Origin: Roseibium sp. MMSF_3412
GTDB lineage: Bacteria > Pseudomonadota > Alphaproteobacteria > Rhizobiales > Stappiaceae
Length of the DNA stretch: 64,000 nucleotides
Assembly: GCF_030733265.1 (NCBI RefSeq)
Contig: NZ_JASHJI010000011.1
Coordinates: 124,001 to 188,000 of the forward strand
Reading direction: 5' to 3'
Position numbers and translations under genes: made by a program. Numbering within the stretch: the first letter of the stretch is position 1; each line of letters begins with the position of its first letter. The notes under the pieces are model-generated. The model did not search any database and was not told the DNA's origin. It saw nothing but the letters and a program-made list of their open reading frames with translations. Shown one piece after another: positions 27,155 to 36,607 of the stretch.

Positions 27155-28219
27155 ATGAATTCATTCGTTATCGGATATTATGCGCTGCTGATCGGGGCCT
27201 CGTGCCTGGCAGCGTATTTCAAGCAACGGCAGATCTTCCTGCTGATCTTCTCGCTGACGCTGATCTCCTTCGTCACCGGGATCATCGGCGGGGTGCCTGC
27301 GTTGCGCTTCATCACGATCGCGGCAGGTCTGCTCGCGCTCGCCGCTGGTGTCTCCTACGCGTTTCGCGAGTTCCTGATCATCATCGCTCCCGATGGTGTC
27401 GCCAAGGAACTCAGGACCGCGCCGCTGACGGCCGCCTTTGGCATGTTCGTGATCTTCACCTACGCAATTGCCGGGATCTTCGCACCCGTGATCGCCCCCT
27501 TCGGCGAAGCGGAGGTGATTTCCTCGGCCTTCGCGCCTGCGGACGAGAACATGCTTCTCGGTGCCGACCAGCTTGGACGTGACATGTTCAGCCGCATCAT
27601 CTACGGCGCGCGCAACACTGTCGGCCTTGCCCTGCTGGCCACAGCACTCGCGTTCATCGCCGGTGCGCTGGCCGGGTTGCTCGCCGCCACGAAAGGCGGC
27701 TGGTTCGACCAGTTCATGGGCCGCGCCGCCGACGTGATCATGTCGATCCCGTCGCTGATCTTCGCGCTGCTGATGCTGAGTATCTTCGGAACCAGCCTCG
27801 TTGTGATTGTCGTGGTGATCGCGCTGATCTATTCGCCTCGGGTCTTCCGCCTGACACGTGCCGTTGCCGGCAACGTCGTGGTGATGGACTATATCGAGGC
27901 AGCCAAGCTTCGCGGGGAAGGAACCTGGTATCTGATCCGCAAGGAAATCCTGCCGAATTCGACCGCACCGCTGATCGCGGAATTCGGCCTCGAGTTCTGC
28001 TTCGTGTTCCTGCTCATCGCCGGTCTTTCGTTCCTGGGTCTCGGCATTCAGCCGCCGACCGCGGACTGGGGATCGATGGTACGCGAGAACGCAACGCTGA
28101 TTTCGTTTGGTGAACTCACACCGCTGATCCCGGCTGCAGCCATCGCGCTGCTGACGGTGGCGGTCAACTTCGTCGTCGACTGGATGCTGTTCCGGTCCTC
28201 CGGCCTGAAGGAGGTTTGA
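27155..28219 (+). CDS. ABC transporter permease (DppC/OppC type)
   Basis: A 354-residue permease. The first ~75 residues add two or three extra hydrophobic segments ahead of the usual DppC core; a typical DppC is about 290-300 residues, so this N-terminal extension is unusual. The core has LGADQLGRDMFSRIIYGAR and the EAA loop YIEAAKLRGEGTWYLIRKEILPN. It forms the channel with the upstream DppB-type protein. Its stop is 3 bp ahead of the ATPase start. Confidence 0.92.
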   Translation: MNSFVIGYYALLIGASCLAAYFKQRQIFLLIFSLTLISFVTGIIGGVPALRFITIAAGLLALAAGVSYAFREFLIIIAPDGVAKELRTAPLTAAFGMFVIFTYAIAGIFAPVIAPFGEAEVISSAFAPADENMLLGADQLGRDMFSRIIYGARNTVGLALLATALAFIAGALAGLLAATKGGWFDQFMGRAADVIMSIPSLIFALLMLSIFGTSLVVIVVVIALIYSPRVFRLTRAVAGNVVVMDYIEAAKLRGEGTWYLIRKEILPNSTAPLIAEFGLEFCFVFLLIAGLSFLGLGIQPPTADWGSMVRENATLISFGELTPLIPAAAIALLTVAVNFVVDWMLFRSSGLKEV

Positions 28220-28221
28220 TC

Positions 28222-29874
28222 ATGGTCCCAAGGAAAGAAGTTCTTCTTGAAGTCAAGGACCTTCGGATCGAGGGGTATTCCGACGAGCAATGGGTCGAAA
28301 TCGTTCATGGTGTCGACCTGACCCTCCACAAGGGGGAAGTCCTCGGCCTGATCGGAGAGTCGGGTGCCGGCAAGTCCACCATCGGGCTTGCGTCCATGGG
28401 GTTTGCGCGGGACGGCTGCCGGATTTCCGGCGGCTCGATCGAGTTCGACGGCATGGAGCTGACCACGACACCGGAAAGCGACCTCAGGGCTCTGCGCGGA
28501 TCGCGCATCGCCTATGTCGCGCAATCGGCGGCGGCCTCGTTCAACCCGGCGCACCGGATCATCGACCAGCACACGGAAGCTCCGATCCAGTACCGCATCC
28601 AGAAGCGTGTCGAAGCGCAGGAAGATGCAATGGAGCTTTATCATCGCCTGCGTCTGCCCAATCCGAATGAGATCGGCTTCCGCTACCCCCACCAGGTGTC
28701 GGGCGGCCAGCTGCAGCGTGCGATGACCGCCATGGCGATGGCCTGCCGTCCCGACCTCATCATCTTCGATGAGCCGACGACCGCGCTGGACGTGACCACC
28801 CAGATCGAGGTTCTGGCCGCGATCCGGGATATTGTCGACCAGTTCAACACGGCCGCGATCTATATCACCCATGACCTTGCCGTGGTTGCGCAGATGGCGG
28901 ACACGATCAAGGTTCTGCTCAAGGGTGAGGAAGTCGAGGAAGCACCTACCGAGCAGATGCTGGATTCGCCCAGTGAAGACTACACGAAGAGCCTTTGGGC
29001 GGTGCGCAGCTTCAAGCGGCCGCAGAAGGACCGCCCGGCGGCCGCCGATGCCGTGCCGATCGTCTCGGTCAAGAACGTGGACGCTGCCTATGGCAAGATC
29101 CAGGTTCTCGATGATGTCTCGTTCGACATCTACGCGGGCATGACCGTGGCCGTTGTCGGCGAATCGGGCTCGGGCAAATCCACGACCGCACGCTGCATCA
29201 CGGGGCTCCTGCCGCCGACCAAGGGCGAAATCCTGTTTAACGGGGAATCGCTGCCGCCGAGGTATCAGGACAGATCCAAGGATCAGCTGCGCCAGGCACA
29301 GATGATCTACCAGATGGCGGATACCGCGCTGAACCCCAAGATCAGGATCAGCGAAATCATCGGGCGGCCGGCGCAGTTCTACGGCAACCTTCACGGGGCC
29401 GAACTGAAAAACCGCGTCGATGAACTGCTCGACCTGATCGAGCTGGATCCGGCGAAGTTCTACAACCGGTTCCCGCCGGAGCTGTCAGGCGGACAGAAAC
29501 AGCGCATCGGTATTGCCCGCGCGCTTGCGGCCGAGCCCTCTTTCATTATCTGCGACGAGGTGACGAGTGCGCTCGACCAGCTTGTTGCCGAGGGCATTCT
29601 GAAGCTTCTGGACAAGCTGCAGGAAGACCTGAATCTGGCCTACATGTTCATCACCCACGACCTGGCAACCGTGCGCTCGATTGCGGACGAAGTGGTGGTG
29701 ATGCAGAAGGGCAAGGTTGTCGAACAGGGGCCGAAGGACAAGATGTTCACGCCGCCGCATCACCCCTACACGGACCTCCTGCTGTCGTCGGTTCCGGAGA
29801 TGGATCCGAACTGGCTGACGACGCTGCTGGAGGAAAGAGGCACGGATTCGATCGGCGAAGCGGCCAAGGTCTGA
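28222..29874 (+). CDS. Dual-domain ABC transporter ATP-binding protein (DppD-DppF fusion)
   Basis: A 550-residue protein with two complete ABC ATPase domains. Walker A motifs are GESGAGKST (~residue 49) and GESGSGKST (~315); signature motifs are VSGGQLQRA and LSGGQKQRI; Walker B stretches are LIIFDEPTT and FIICDEVTS. It powers the two permeases encoded just upstream. In the second half Walker B ends in CDEVTS rather than DEPTS, with the catalytic Glu kept. GGAGG seven bases before the ATG at 28222 fixes the start; a TTG six bases earlier is too near. The operon ends at a strong terminator. Confidence 0.95.
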   Translation: MVPRKEVLLEVKDLRIEGYSDEQWVEIVHGVDLTLHKGEVLGLIGESGAGKSTIGLASMGFARDGCRISGGSIEFDGMELTTTPESDLRALRGSRIAYVAQSAAASFNPAHRIIDQHTEAPIQYRIQKRVEAQEDAMELYHRLRLPNPNEIGFRYPHQVSGGQLQRAMTAMAMACRPDLIIFDEPTTALDVTTQIEVLAAIRDIVDQFNTAAIYITHDLAVVAQMADTIKVLLKGEEVEEAPTEQMLDSPSEDYTKSLWAVRSFKRPQKDRPAAADAVPIVSVKNVDAAYGKIQVLDDVSFDIYAGMTVAVVGESGSGKSTTARCITGLLPPTKGEILFNGESLPPRYQDRSKDQLRQAQMIYQMADTALNPKIRISEIIGRPAQFYGNLHGAELKNRVDELLDLIELDPAKFYNRFPPELSGGQKQRIGIARALAAEPSFIICDEVTSALDQLVAEGILKLLDKLQEDLNLAYMFITHDLATVRSIADEVVVMQKGKVVEQGPKDKMFTPPHHPYTDLLLSSVPEMDPNWLTTLLEERGTDSIGEAAKV

Positions 29875-29888
29875 TTGAAACACAAGAG

Positions 29889-29924
29889 AAAACCCCGGGA
29901 TTTTCATCCCGGGGTTTTTCTTTG
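29889..29924 (+). terminator. Rho-independent terminator of the ABC importer operon
   Basis: A 12-base stem (AAAACCCCGGGA / TCCCGGGGTTTT) with loop TTTTCA is followed by TCTTT, 14 bases after the ATPase stop. The symmetric A and T runs would let it also work for the minus-strand small gene just to the right. Confidence 0.9.
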
Positions 29925-29943
29925 CGCACAAATTCAGGTGCGG

Positions 29944-30066
29944 TCAGCCGACCATCAAATAGCCGGACAGAGCCATAACGCCAACAATCACGGCGTAAAC
30001 ACCGACGAGACCCTGCCAGGATCCGCTGTGCTCTTTGTACTCGCGAATTAGATCATCACGGGTCAT
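29944..30066 (-). CDS. Small single-span membrane protein (40 residues)
   Basis: A 40-codon frame opens at ATG 30066 behind an excellent Shine-Dalgarno (AAGGAGGTC). The peptide has a charged start (MTRDDLIREYKEHSGSW) and then a hydrophobic helix (LVGVYAVIVGVMALSGYLMV), so it should sit in the inner membrane with its N terminus probably in the cytosol. It ends 20 bases from the bidirectional-looking terminator at 29889-29924. I do not recognise the family. The size recalls small respiratory or transporter-associated subunits, but nothing nearby supports a partner. Confidence 0.65.
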   Translation of the reverse strand: MTRDDLIREYKEHSGSWQGLVGVYAVIVGVMALSGYLMVG

Positions 30067-30518
30067 GGCGACCTCCTTCTGCCTGGGCTTCGCCCAAGAT
30101 GATGGCGTTTCAACTTAATCGGACACTTAATCGACAGAAGTTAAGAATTCAATGCATCAATACTGAGAATCGTACGTCTATTTCTGCATATCTGAGCCGC
30201 GACTTATTCATAAAACGCTTAGCTCTTGGAAAGATGGCGTTTTTCCATTCCGTTTGTGAAGATTTACCGACATTCTCCAGGCAGCGTGTGGCAACAGACC
30301 GCATCCGCTTCAGAACTCGAGCTTCCAGCGTTTTCGCGTTCATGGCACCCACATTCGGGCGCTGTCCCCGCCCGGTTGTGAAAACGCGGTCAAGGTCCGA
30401 AAACCTGGTGACAATCCTTTGCAAGACAATCCCTCAAAAGCCTGCCAAAGTGCATCATCAGACAAGATGTTCGATTGCCGTCCCCACCGGATCGGGGCGT
30501 TTGTGGAGACCTGATGCC
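30067..30518. other. Intergenic region between the small membrane gene and the DegT gene
   Basis: These 452 bp lie between divergent genes. The plus frame is open through much of it but lacks a ribosome binding site and protein-like composition, so I treat it as non-coding. It is AT-richer on its left side, as expected for promoters. Confidence 0.4.
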
Positions 30519-31718
30519 ATGTCCGTATTGGTTTTCAATAAACCGTTCACGCAACAAGAACCGATATCACCCGAGGCGATTGCGGAAGCGGCACGTGTTC
30601 TGGAGAGCGGACGGCTGCACCGGTACAACACCGTCGAGGGAGAAGACGGGGACACGGCACTGTGGGAGAGCGAATATGCCGCCTATCAGGGCGCGAAATA
30701 CTGCCTGGCAACCACATCCGGCGGAACCGCGATGCAGATCGCGCTGCGAGCCGTGGGCGTTCAGTCCGGCGATGCCATTCTGACAAACGCGTTCACACTT
30801 GCGCCTGTTCCCGGAGCTGTTGCGGCCGTCGGCGCAATGCCCGTCTTCGTCGAGACGACGGAAAACCTCACCATCGACCTTCAGGACCTCGAGGCAAAGA
30901 TCAAGTCCAGCACCGCCAGGGTTCTGCTGCTGTCGCATATGCGCGGACACCTTGCAGACATGAACGCGCTGTGCGCGCTCCTGGAAAAACACGGTGTCCT
31001 TCTGGTCGAGGACTGCGCACACACGATGGGCGCGGAATGGAACGGCATCAAGAGCGGCAACTACGGCAAGGTGGCCTGTTTCAGCACGCAGACTTACAAA
31101 CATCTCAACAGCGGTGAAGGCGGTCTGCTGACAACGGGCGATGCCGATATCATGGCGAATGCCGTCATCCTGTCCGGTTCCTACATGCTGTTCGAGAAAC
31201 ATCTCGCGCGTCCAGACAAAGCCGCCTTCGAAGCACCCCGGTTCGAAAACCCGAACTGTTCCTCGCGCATGGACAACCTGCGGGCCGCGATCCTGCGGCC
31301 GCAGCTGCCGCACCTTGACCGGAACATCGACCGCTGGAACCGGCGCTACCAGGTCCTTGAGGAGAAACTCAGGTCCGCTGCAAACGCCGTGGTTCCGAAC
31401 CGGCCCCAGCAGGAGCTTTATGTCGGATCGTCGTTCCAGTTTCTTGTCCCGGACTGGACGGACGAAACCTGCCGGGCCTTCGTGGATGCGTGCAAGAAGC
31501 GCGGCGTGGAACTGAAATGGTTCGGCGATGCCAATCCTGTCGGCTTTACCAGCCGGTTCGACAGCTGGAAATACGCGCCCGAACAGTCGCTGCCCGGAAC
31601 CATCGCGATCCTCAGGCGGATCATGGATCTGCGCGTCCCGCTGAGCTTCACCGAAGAGGATTGCGATACGATCGGAACCATCATCGTGGAGGAACTCGGC
31701 CGGATGTCACAGAGCTGA
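30519..31718 (+). CDS. DegT/DnrJ/EryC1 family PLP aminotransferase
   Basis: A 399-residue fold-type I PLP enzyme of the sugar-aminotransferase family. The PLP Lys is in STQTYKHLNSGEGG and the cofactor Asp in VLLVEDCAHTMGAEW; the TTSGGTAMQ turn binds phosphate. Most members aminate nucleotide-linked keto-sugars; some act on other substrates. It is a lone gene with no sugar-nucleotide genes nearby, so its pathway is not clear. The ATG at 30519 is chosen because protein-like sequence starts there; a weak GGAG lies upstream. Confidence 0.88.
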   Translation: MSVLVFNKPFTQQEPISPEAIAEAARVLESGRLHRYNTVEGEDGDTALWESEYAAYQGAKYCLATTSGGTAMQIALRAVGVQSGDAILTNAFTLAPVPGAVAAVGAMPVFVETTENLTIDLQDLEAKIKSSTARVLLLSHMRGHLADMNALCALLEKHGVLLVEDCAHTMGAEWNGIKSGNYGKVACFSTQTYKHLNSGEGGLLTTGDADIMANAVILSGSYMLFEKHLARPDKAAFEAPRFENPNCSSRMDNLRAAILRPQLPHLDRNIDRWNRRYQVLEEKLRSAANAVVPNRPQQELYVGSSFQFLVPDWTDETCRAFVDACKKRGVELKWFGDANPVGFTSRFDSWKYAPEQSLPGTIAILRRIMDLRVPLSFTEEDCDTIGTIIVEELGRMSQS

Positions 31719-32224
31719 GTTTCGGGAGTTTCTGTTTCTTTTTCAGATCTGTCCTGACCGACGCGCTTCCGCTGCTGTCCGGTTTATCGCTAATTGGGTT
31801 CCATAGGGCGCGCCCGCATCTGCAGACTGTCATCCCTGCTGAAGCGCAGCGGAAGGCAGGGAACCAGTGGTCTCTTGCAAGGCCGTCCTTGTTCAAACCC
31901 CAGTCTTGCCGCATGCGCGGCAAGACCGGGATACAGATACGTTTCCCCGATTTGTCATCCCGGTTTGACGCAAATGCGGCAAGACCGGGAACCAGTACTC
32001 CAAGCGGCTGGAGGTTGTAAAAAGAAAGAGAAACAAGTGTTTACTGGGTTCCGGCCTTCCGCTCCGCTTCAGCCGGAATGACAAGATCATTGACCGGTGT
32101 TCGCCTCTCGCGATCAATTCCGAGTTAAACCGGACAACAGCGGGTCAAGCCATGGCATGACCCTTGTGGGTTGGGCTGGACCCCGAACAACATCATCCGC
32201 CACCCGTCATTGCAGGGCTCGAAC
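31719..32224. other. Non-coding region carrying a cluster of small repeats
   Basis: This 506 bp stretch between the DegT gene and ada has no convincing gene. It contains at least four related palindromic units in both orientations, listed separately. Confidence 0.55.
31828..32083. repeat. REP/BIME-like cluster: related units in both orientations
   Basis: Unit A (31828-31868) begins TGTCATCCCTGCTGAAGCG and ends GGGAACCAGT. Unit C (31953-31996) begins TGTCATCCCGG and ends CGGGAACCAGT. Unit D (32043-32083) is a near-exact inverse of unit A: ACTGGGTTCCGGCC... to ...GCCGGAATGACA. Between A and C lies a hairpin CTTGCCGCATGCGCGGCAAG followed by ACCGGGATACAG. Each unit can fold on itself. Confidence 0.75.
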
Positions 32225-33322
32225 CTAAAAATCCTGACAAATCTGCTGCGCACTCCACGGCGCTGGATTGGCGGCCGCATAGCTCCGTTCCAACTCGATC
32301 AGGCGCTGCTTGCGCCAGAGCCCGCCGCCATATCCGGTCAGCGATCCGTCGGCTCCCAGCACACGGTGACAGGGCACCACAATCGCGATCTGGTTCGCCC
32401 CGTTGGCACGTGCCACCGCCCGGACCGCCGTCGGCCGACCGAGGTCGCTGGCAAGATCGGAGTAACTTCTGGTGTCACCCGCCGGGATCTTCAGAAGCTC
32501 CCGCCAGACATCCCTGGTGAAGGTGGATCCGTGCAACGCGAGACGTGTTTCGAAAACACCTGATTTGCCGGCAAAGAAACGATCCAGCTCCTCCTGGATC
32601 TGATCGGTGATGCCGGTTCGACCGAAGCCGATCCTGCCCTTCGCATAGGTCTGCAGTTTCCTGAATTCGGCCGGCAGGGCCCTGCGGTCCAGAAACTCCA
32701 GAAGATGCAACTGCGTCTTGTCGGCGACGGCAATCAGCGGACCAAGCGGCGACGACACCCAGTCGGCAACCAGCAGCGGGTCATCGGAAAAGGTTCCGGG
32801 CGCCTGCCCGAGGATTTTCGCAAATGCTTCCCGGAACGCACTCGGCGATTCAAAGCCCGCCGTAATCTGGGCGTCGATCACCTTGCCGCCCTCGGCAAGC
32901 GTCGAGAACCCTTCCTGCAGGCGGCGCTGGCGTGCCATTTCCAGAAAGGTCATGCCGAAATGCCGCTTGAAAGCGCGGCGCACTGTCGACGGATCGAGCC
33001 CCATCCTGACGATGTCCGGTTCGCCCCATCTGTAGCCCGGCCTTTTTTCAAGCGCCCCGATCAGCGATTTGACAACCGGGTCCGCGCTCGCCTCCGGCGT
33101 CGTCGGCTTGCAGCGCTTGCAAGGTCGGAAACCGGCATCGATACATTCACCCACGGTTTCATGGAACGTGCAGTTCTCCCGTTTCGGCTTGCGCGCCGGA
33201 CAGGTCAGCCGGCAGAAGATGCCGGTGGAAGCCACACAGACGAAGACGCGCCCGTCATAGGACGGATCACGATTGAGCAGCGCTTCGTAGAGCGTATCGA
33301 AATCAGGTCGGGTCATCAGCAT
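32225..33322 (-). CDS. ada: Ada: methylphosphotriester/O6-methylguanine DNA methyltransferase and regulator
   Basis: A 365-residue bifunctional repair protein. The N-terminal Ada zinc domain (~1-90) has CRLTCPARKP and FRPCKRCKP, giving the four zinc Cys, one of which accepts methyl groups from phosphotriesters. An AraC-type HTH follows (~95-190). The C-terminal O6-methylguanine methyltransferase domain has the IVVPCHRVLG active site. Methylated Ada activates its own gene in known cases. A second ATG six bases inside is an alternative start. It stands downstream of panC-panB on the same strand. Confidence 0.96.
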   Translation of the reverse strand: MLMTRPDFDTLYEALLNRDPSYDGRVFVCVASTGIFCRLTCPARKPKRENCTFHETVGECIDAGFRPCKRCKPTTPEASADPVVKSLIGALEKRPGYRWGEPDIVRMGLDPSTVRRAFKRHFGMTFLEMARQRRLQEGFSTLAEGGKVIDAQITAGFESPSAFREAFAKILGQAPGTFSDDPLLVADWVSSPLGPLIAVADKTQLHLLEFLDRRALPAEFRKLQTYAKGRIGFGRTGITDQIQEELDRFFAGKSGVFETRLALHGSTFTRDVWRELLKIPAGDTRSYSDLASDLGRPTAVRAVARANGANQIAIVVPCHRVLGADGSLTGYGGGLWRKQRLIELERSYAAANPAPWSAQQICQDF

Positions 33323-33392
33323 GGCCTGACCATAAGCCGTCCTTCACCCTAATGCAGCCGGAAATCGGGCGTTTATTCTTTCGTGCCGCAAA

Positions 33393-34202
33393 TCAGCGAT
33401 AGACCTGCTCTTCCGCCGGGAAACTGCGCTCCTTGACCTCGTCCGCGTAAGCCTTGACCGCTGCTTCGATCTGGCCGCCGAGACTGCCATAGACCTTGAC
33501 GAATTTCGGCGGTGCCGGGTTGAGCCCAAGCATGTCCTCCAGCACCAGAATCTGGCCGTCGCAGTCGGCCGAAGCGCCGATGCCGATCGTCGGTATCGGA
33601 ATTTCTTTTGTGATCTGCGCGGCGAGCGGTTCCACCATGCCTTCCAGGACAACCGCGAAAGCGCCGGCCTCGGTCACCGCGCGTGCATCCTCGAAATGCT
33701 GATCCCAGTCGTCCTGCTGCCGACCCTGCGTCTTGAACCCGCCCATGACATGGACCGACTGCGGCGTCAGGCCGATATGCGCCATCACCGGGACGCCGCG
33801 ATCGGTCAGGAAGCGGATGGTTTCGGCCATGCGCACGCCGCCCTCCAGCTTGACCGCACCGCACTGGGTCTCCTTCATGACGCGCGCGGCGTTGCGAAAG
33901 GCCTCCGACGGGCTTTCCTCATAGCTGCCAAAGGGCATGTCGACGACCACAAGGGCCTTTTTCGTTCCCCTGACGACCGCCTTGCCGTGCATGATCATCA
34001 GGTCGAGCGAGACACCCACCGTCGATTCCATGCCATGCATGACCATGCCGAGACTGTCTCCGACCAGGATGAAGTCGGCGTAGGTGTCGACGATGGATGC
34101 GGTGTGCGCGTGGTAGGATGTCAGCGACACGATCGGCTCGCCGCCCTTGCGCTTTGCGATCTGGGGGGCCGTCAGCCGGCGGACGGGTTTCTGGGCGCTC
34201 AT
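33393..34202 (-). CDS. panB: 3-methyl-2-oxobutanoate hydroxymethyltransferase
   Basis: A 269-residue PanB. It transfers a hydroxymethyl group from methylene-tetrahydrofolate to 2-oxoisovalerate, giving ketopantoate, the first step of pantothenate synthesis in the cytosol. Family blocks are clear: [14 protein letters not shown], the Mg-binding [21 protein letters not shown] and [12 protein letters not shown]. Length is normal. It is 16 bp downstream of panC, so the two form an operon. Confidence 0.97.
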   Translation of the reverse strand: MSAQKPVRRLTAPQIAKRKGGEPIVSLTSYHAHTASIVDTYADFILVGDSLGMVMHGMESTVGVSLDLMIMHGKAVVRGTKKALVVVDMPFGSYEESPSEAFRNAARVMKETQCGAVKLEGGVRMAETIRFLTDRGVPVMAHIGLTPQSVHVMGGFKTQGRQQDDWDQHFEDARAVTEAGAFAVVLEGMVEPLAAQITKEIPIPTIGIGASADCDGQILVLEDMLGLNPAPPKFVKVYGSLGGQIEAAVKAYADEVKERSFPAEEQVYR

Positions 34203-34218
34203 CTGGTATCCTTATGGT

Positions 34219-35070
34219 TCAAAGTTCCGGCGCAACGACACGCTGATCGATCAGCAGCACGGTGCCATAGCGGACCGCGAGCAGGATGACGACAGGGCGA
34301 TCAAAGGGACCGGATACCTCTTCAAGCGTGTCGGCATCGCGAATGTCGATGCTTTCAGTCGTGGCCGATCGGGAGTTTTCCAGACGTGACCTGACCGCCA
34401 TCTCCAGATCTGAAATCGAGGGACGTGTCTTCGCCATCGCCTCGGCCTTGTCGAGCGCTTCGTTCAGCGCAACGGCTTCTTGCCGGTGATCAGGCTTCAG
34501 GCGCACGTTTCTGGAGGACATGGCAAGACCGTCGGGCTCGCGAACGGTCGGGTGACCGAGGATTTCAAGCGGCATGTCCAGATCGCGCACCATCTGCCGG
34601 ATCAGGGTGAGCTGCTGGTAGTCCTTTTCGCCAAACACGGCGAGATCGGGCGTGACGATGTTGAACAGCTTCGTCACGACAGTCGAGACGCCGCGGAAAT
34701 GCCCCGGACGCAGTGCGCCCTGCAGGATCCCGGACAGTTCCGGAACCTCGACATAGGCGGGTTCGCCGGGCCGGTACATTTCCTCAACACCCGGCAGAAA
34801 AACCGCTCCGACGCCTTCTCTTTCCAGAAGCTCCAGGTCTCTCGCCTCATCGCGCGGATACGTGTCGAGGTCTTCGTTGACGCCAAACTGGGTTGGATTG
34901 ACGAAGATGCTGGCGACGGTGCGATCCACCGTGCCGCGCGCCATCCGAACGAGGCCGAGGTGTCCCTCGTGGAGATAACCCATGGTCGGAACCAGTCCGA
35001 CCGTCGCCCGCTCCGCCTTCCAGTTCCGGACAGTCTCGCGCATCTCCGCCTTTGTCCGGCAGATTATCAT
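34219..35070 (-). CDS. panC: Pantothenate synthetase (pantoate--beta-alanine ligase)
   Basis: A 283-residue PanC, joining pantoate and beta-alanine with ATP. The nucleotide-binding motif PTMGYLHEGHL (HxGH type), FVNPTQFG, FGEKDYQQL and the KMSKS-like MSSRN are visible. GGAGG lies 6 bases before the ATG at 35070; an earlier ATG at 35076 directly abuts the same GGAGG, so the later start is preferred. It is the first gene of panC-panB. Confidence 0.96.
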   Translation of the reverse strand: MIICRTKAEMRETVRNWKAERATVGLVPTMGYLHEGHLGLVRMARGTVDRTVASIFVNPTQFGVNEDLDTYPRDEARDLELLEREGVGAVFLPGVEEMYRPGEPAYVEVPELSGILQGALRPGHFRGVSTVVTKLFNIVTPDLAVFGEKDYQQLTLIRQMVRDLDMPLEILGHPTVREPDGLAMSSRNVRLKPDHRQEAVALNEALDKAEAMAKTRPSISDLEMAVRSRLENSRSATTESIDIRDADTLEEVSGPFDRPVVILLAVRYGTVLLIDQRVVAPEL

Positions 35071-35503
35071 GCTCATCCTCCCACCCCCGGTTCCAGCCGG
35101 GATGCATCTTCTTCGCAGGTGCAACATAAGCGCACGAACGACAGAGGTCCAGTAGCCACAGAAGGGAACGCAGACCTCCCGGAGGCAACGTGCAAAAGCG
35201 AGCGACGTGCCGACGGTTTGAACCAAGTCTGTTCTTCCCGAAGACTGAAACGGGTGTTTTACTTGAACGCGCAGTTTCAATCGCCTTTTGAATGGCGCTC
35301 CCGTAATCCGGGCTCATAGCTGCAGGCGATTGCCTTGACGCATAACAAAAGCATGTCCTGTCAAAAATGTTATCGCGCCGGATATTGATAATTGGAATCT
35401 CTGCTCAATCTGATCCTCCAAAGACTGCAAACATCGCTGGACATGCAACTGGGACTCTTTGAACGAACAAGATGTAGGTCGTCTTGATCTGAGGAGGAAT
35501 TCG
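35071..35503. other. Divergent promoter region, panC and TAXI binding protein
   Basis: The 433 bp between the panC start and the TAXI gene start contain both promoters. A good Shine-Dalgarno (GAGGAGG) belongs to the TAXI gene at its right end. I see no gene, repeat or riboswitch-like structure. Confidence 0.4.
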
Positions 35504-36520
35504 ATGGTTTCAAATAGCGTGACAGGTTTATTGAGCCTTTTTTCGAAACGAGTGCCAGCGACACTGGCCGTGGTACTTACCGCGAGTTTTCTCGCCCCGG
35601 CAGCACTGGCGCAAGACCGCAGTGACTGGCCGACCAGCTTTTCCGTCGGCACTGCAAGCCAGGGCGGAACCTATTTCGTCTATGGGTCAGGCTGGACCAA
35701 CATGGTTGCCGACGCACTCGGCATTCCAGGCGGCGCTGAAGTAACGGCCGGACCGGTACAGAACGCGGCACTGGTGCAAACCGGCGATCTCGATTTCGGT
35801 ATGGTCACAATGGGTCCCGCCTTTGATGCGATCAATGGCGAAAGTGCGCTCGCCCCCGGTCTGAAGCACGATAACATCAGGGCGATTTTCCCGATGTACA
35901 AGACCGCGTTCCATGTGATGACGCTGAAAAGCTCCGGCATCGACAGTCTTGATGCGATCCCTGACGGCGCGACAGTGGGCTTCGGCCCGGTTGGCGGTAC
36001 GCCCGGCACTTACTGGCCTCGCTTCTTTGAAACGCTCGGCAAGAATGTCGACGCCCAACATGGTGGTGCAGCCGACCTTGCCGGTCAGCTGCAGGACGGC
36101 TTGATCGACGTTTATACCTGGGCAGCAGGCGTTCCCTTCCCGGCTTTCTCGCAAGTGGAAGCCCAGGCGGATGTGAACTTTTTCGGCATGACCGAAGAGC
36201 AGGCGAAAAAGATCGCCGCAGACCATCCGGTTTCACTCTTCACCATCCCGGCGGACACCTATCCCTCGCAAGGGGAAGACCATGCAAGCGTTTCCATGTG
36301 GAACTTTGCAATTGCCCGCGCCGACCTGCCGGATGATTTCGTTTATGCGGTTGTCGACACCGTGATGAGCAACAATCCGAAGATGCTCGACATTCACAAG
36401 GCTGCCATCGAAACGCTTCCTGAAAACTACGACAAGAACGCGTTCATTCCCTGGCATCCAGGTGCTGTACGCTGGTTCAAGGAAAACGGATTCGAGATCG
36501 ATCCAGCCCTGGGCGGCTGA
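35504..36520 (+). CDS. TAXI-family TRAP transporter substrate-binding protein
   Basis: A 338-residue periplasmic binding protein of the TAXI family. A Sec signal peptide ends at PAALA-QD (~residue 36). Family blocks include FSVGTASQGGTYFVYGSGW and GPVGGTPGTYWPRF. It captures a small organic acid or amino acid (TAXI proteins include glutamate and alpha-ketoglutarate-type binders) and delivers it to the fused membrane protein encoded downstream. GAGGAGG precedes the ATG at 35504. A stem-loop lies between the two genes. Confidence 0.94.
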   Translation: MVSNSVTGLLSLFSKRVPATLAVVLTASFLAPAALAQDRSDWPTSFSVGTASQGGTYFVYGSGWTNMVADALGIPGGAEVTAGPVQNAALVQTGDLDFGMVTMGPAFDAINGESALAPGLKHDNIRAIFPMYKTAFHVMTLKSSGIDSLDAIPDGATVGFGPVGGTPGTYWPRFFETLGKNVDAQHGGAADLAGQLQDGLIDVYTWAAGVPFPAFSQVEAQADVNFFGMTEEQAKKIAADHPVSLFTIPADTYPSQGEDHASVSMWNFAIARADLPDDFVYAVVDTVMSNNPKMLDIHKAAIETLPENYDKNAFIPWHPGAVRWFKENGFEIDPALGG

Positions 36521-36550
36521 TTTCCGCTCTCCTTTCGCTGATTGGAAAAT

Positions 36551-36576
36551 GCCCGGGCCGCGACCGCGGCTCGGGC
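36551..36576 (+). promoter_or_regulatory. Intercistronic stem-loop between TAXI and TRAP permease genes
   Basis: Arms GCCCGGGCCGCG (36551-36562) and CGCGGCTCGGGC (36565-36576) pair over 12 bases with one G-T wobble and a tiny loop. No T-run follows. Its place after a binding-protein gene matches the hairpin at 26016-26042. Confidence 0.6.
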
Positions 36577-36607
36577 TCTGCGCGCGAACCTTTGAGACCC
36601 TGCCGCC

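Noticed and set aside
30099..30518. An N-terminal extension of the DegT aminotransferase gene by 140 codons.
   Set aside because: The added residues have no family similarity or ribosome binding site; the domain starts at the ATG at 30519.
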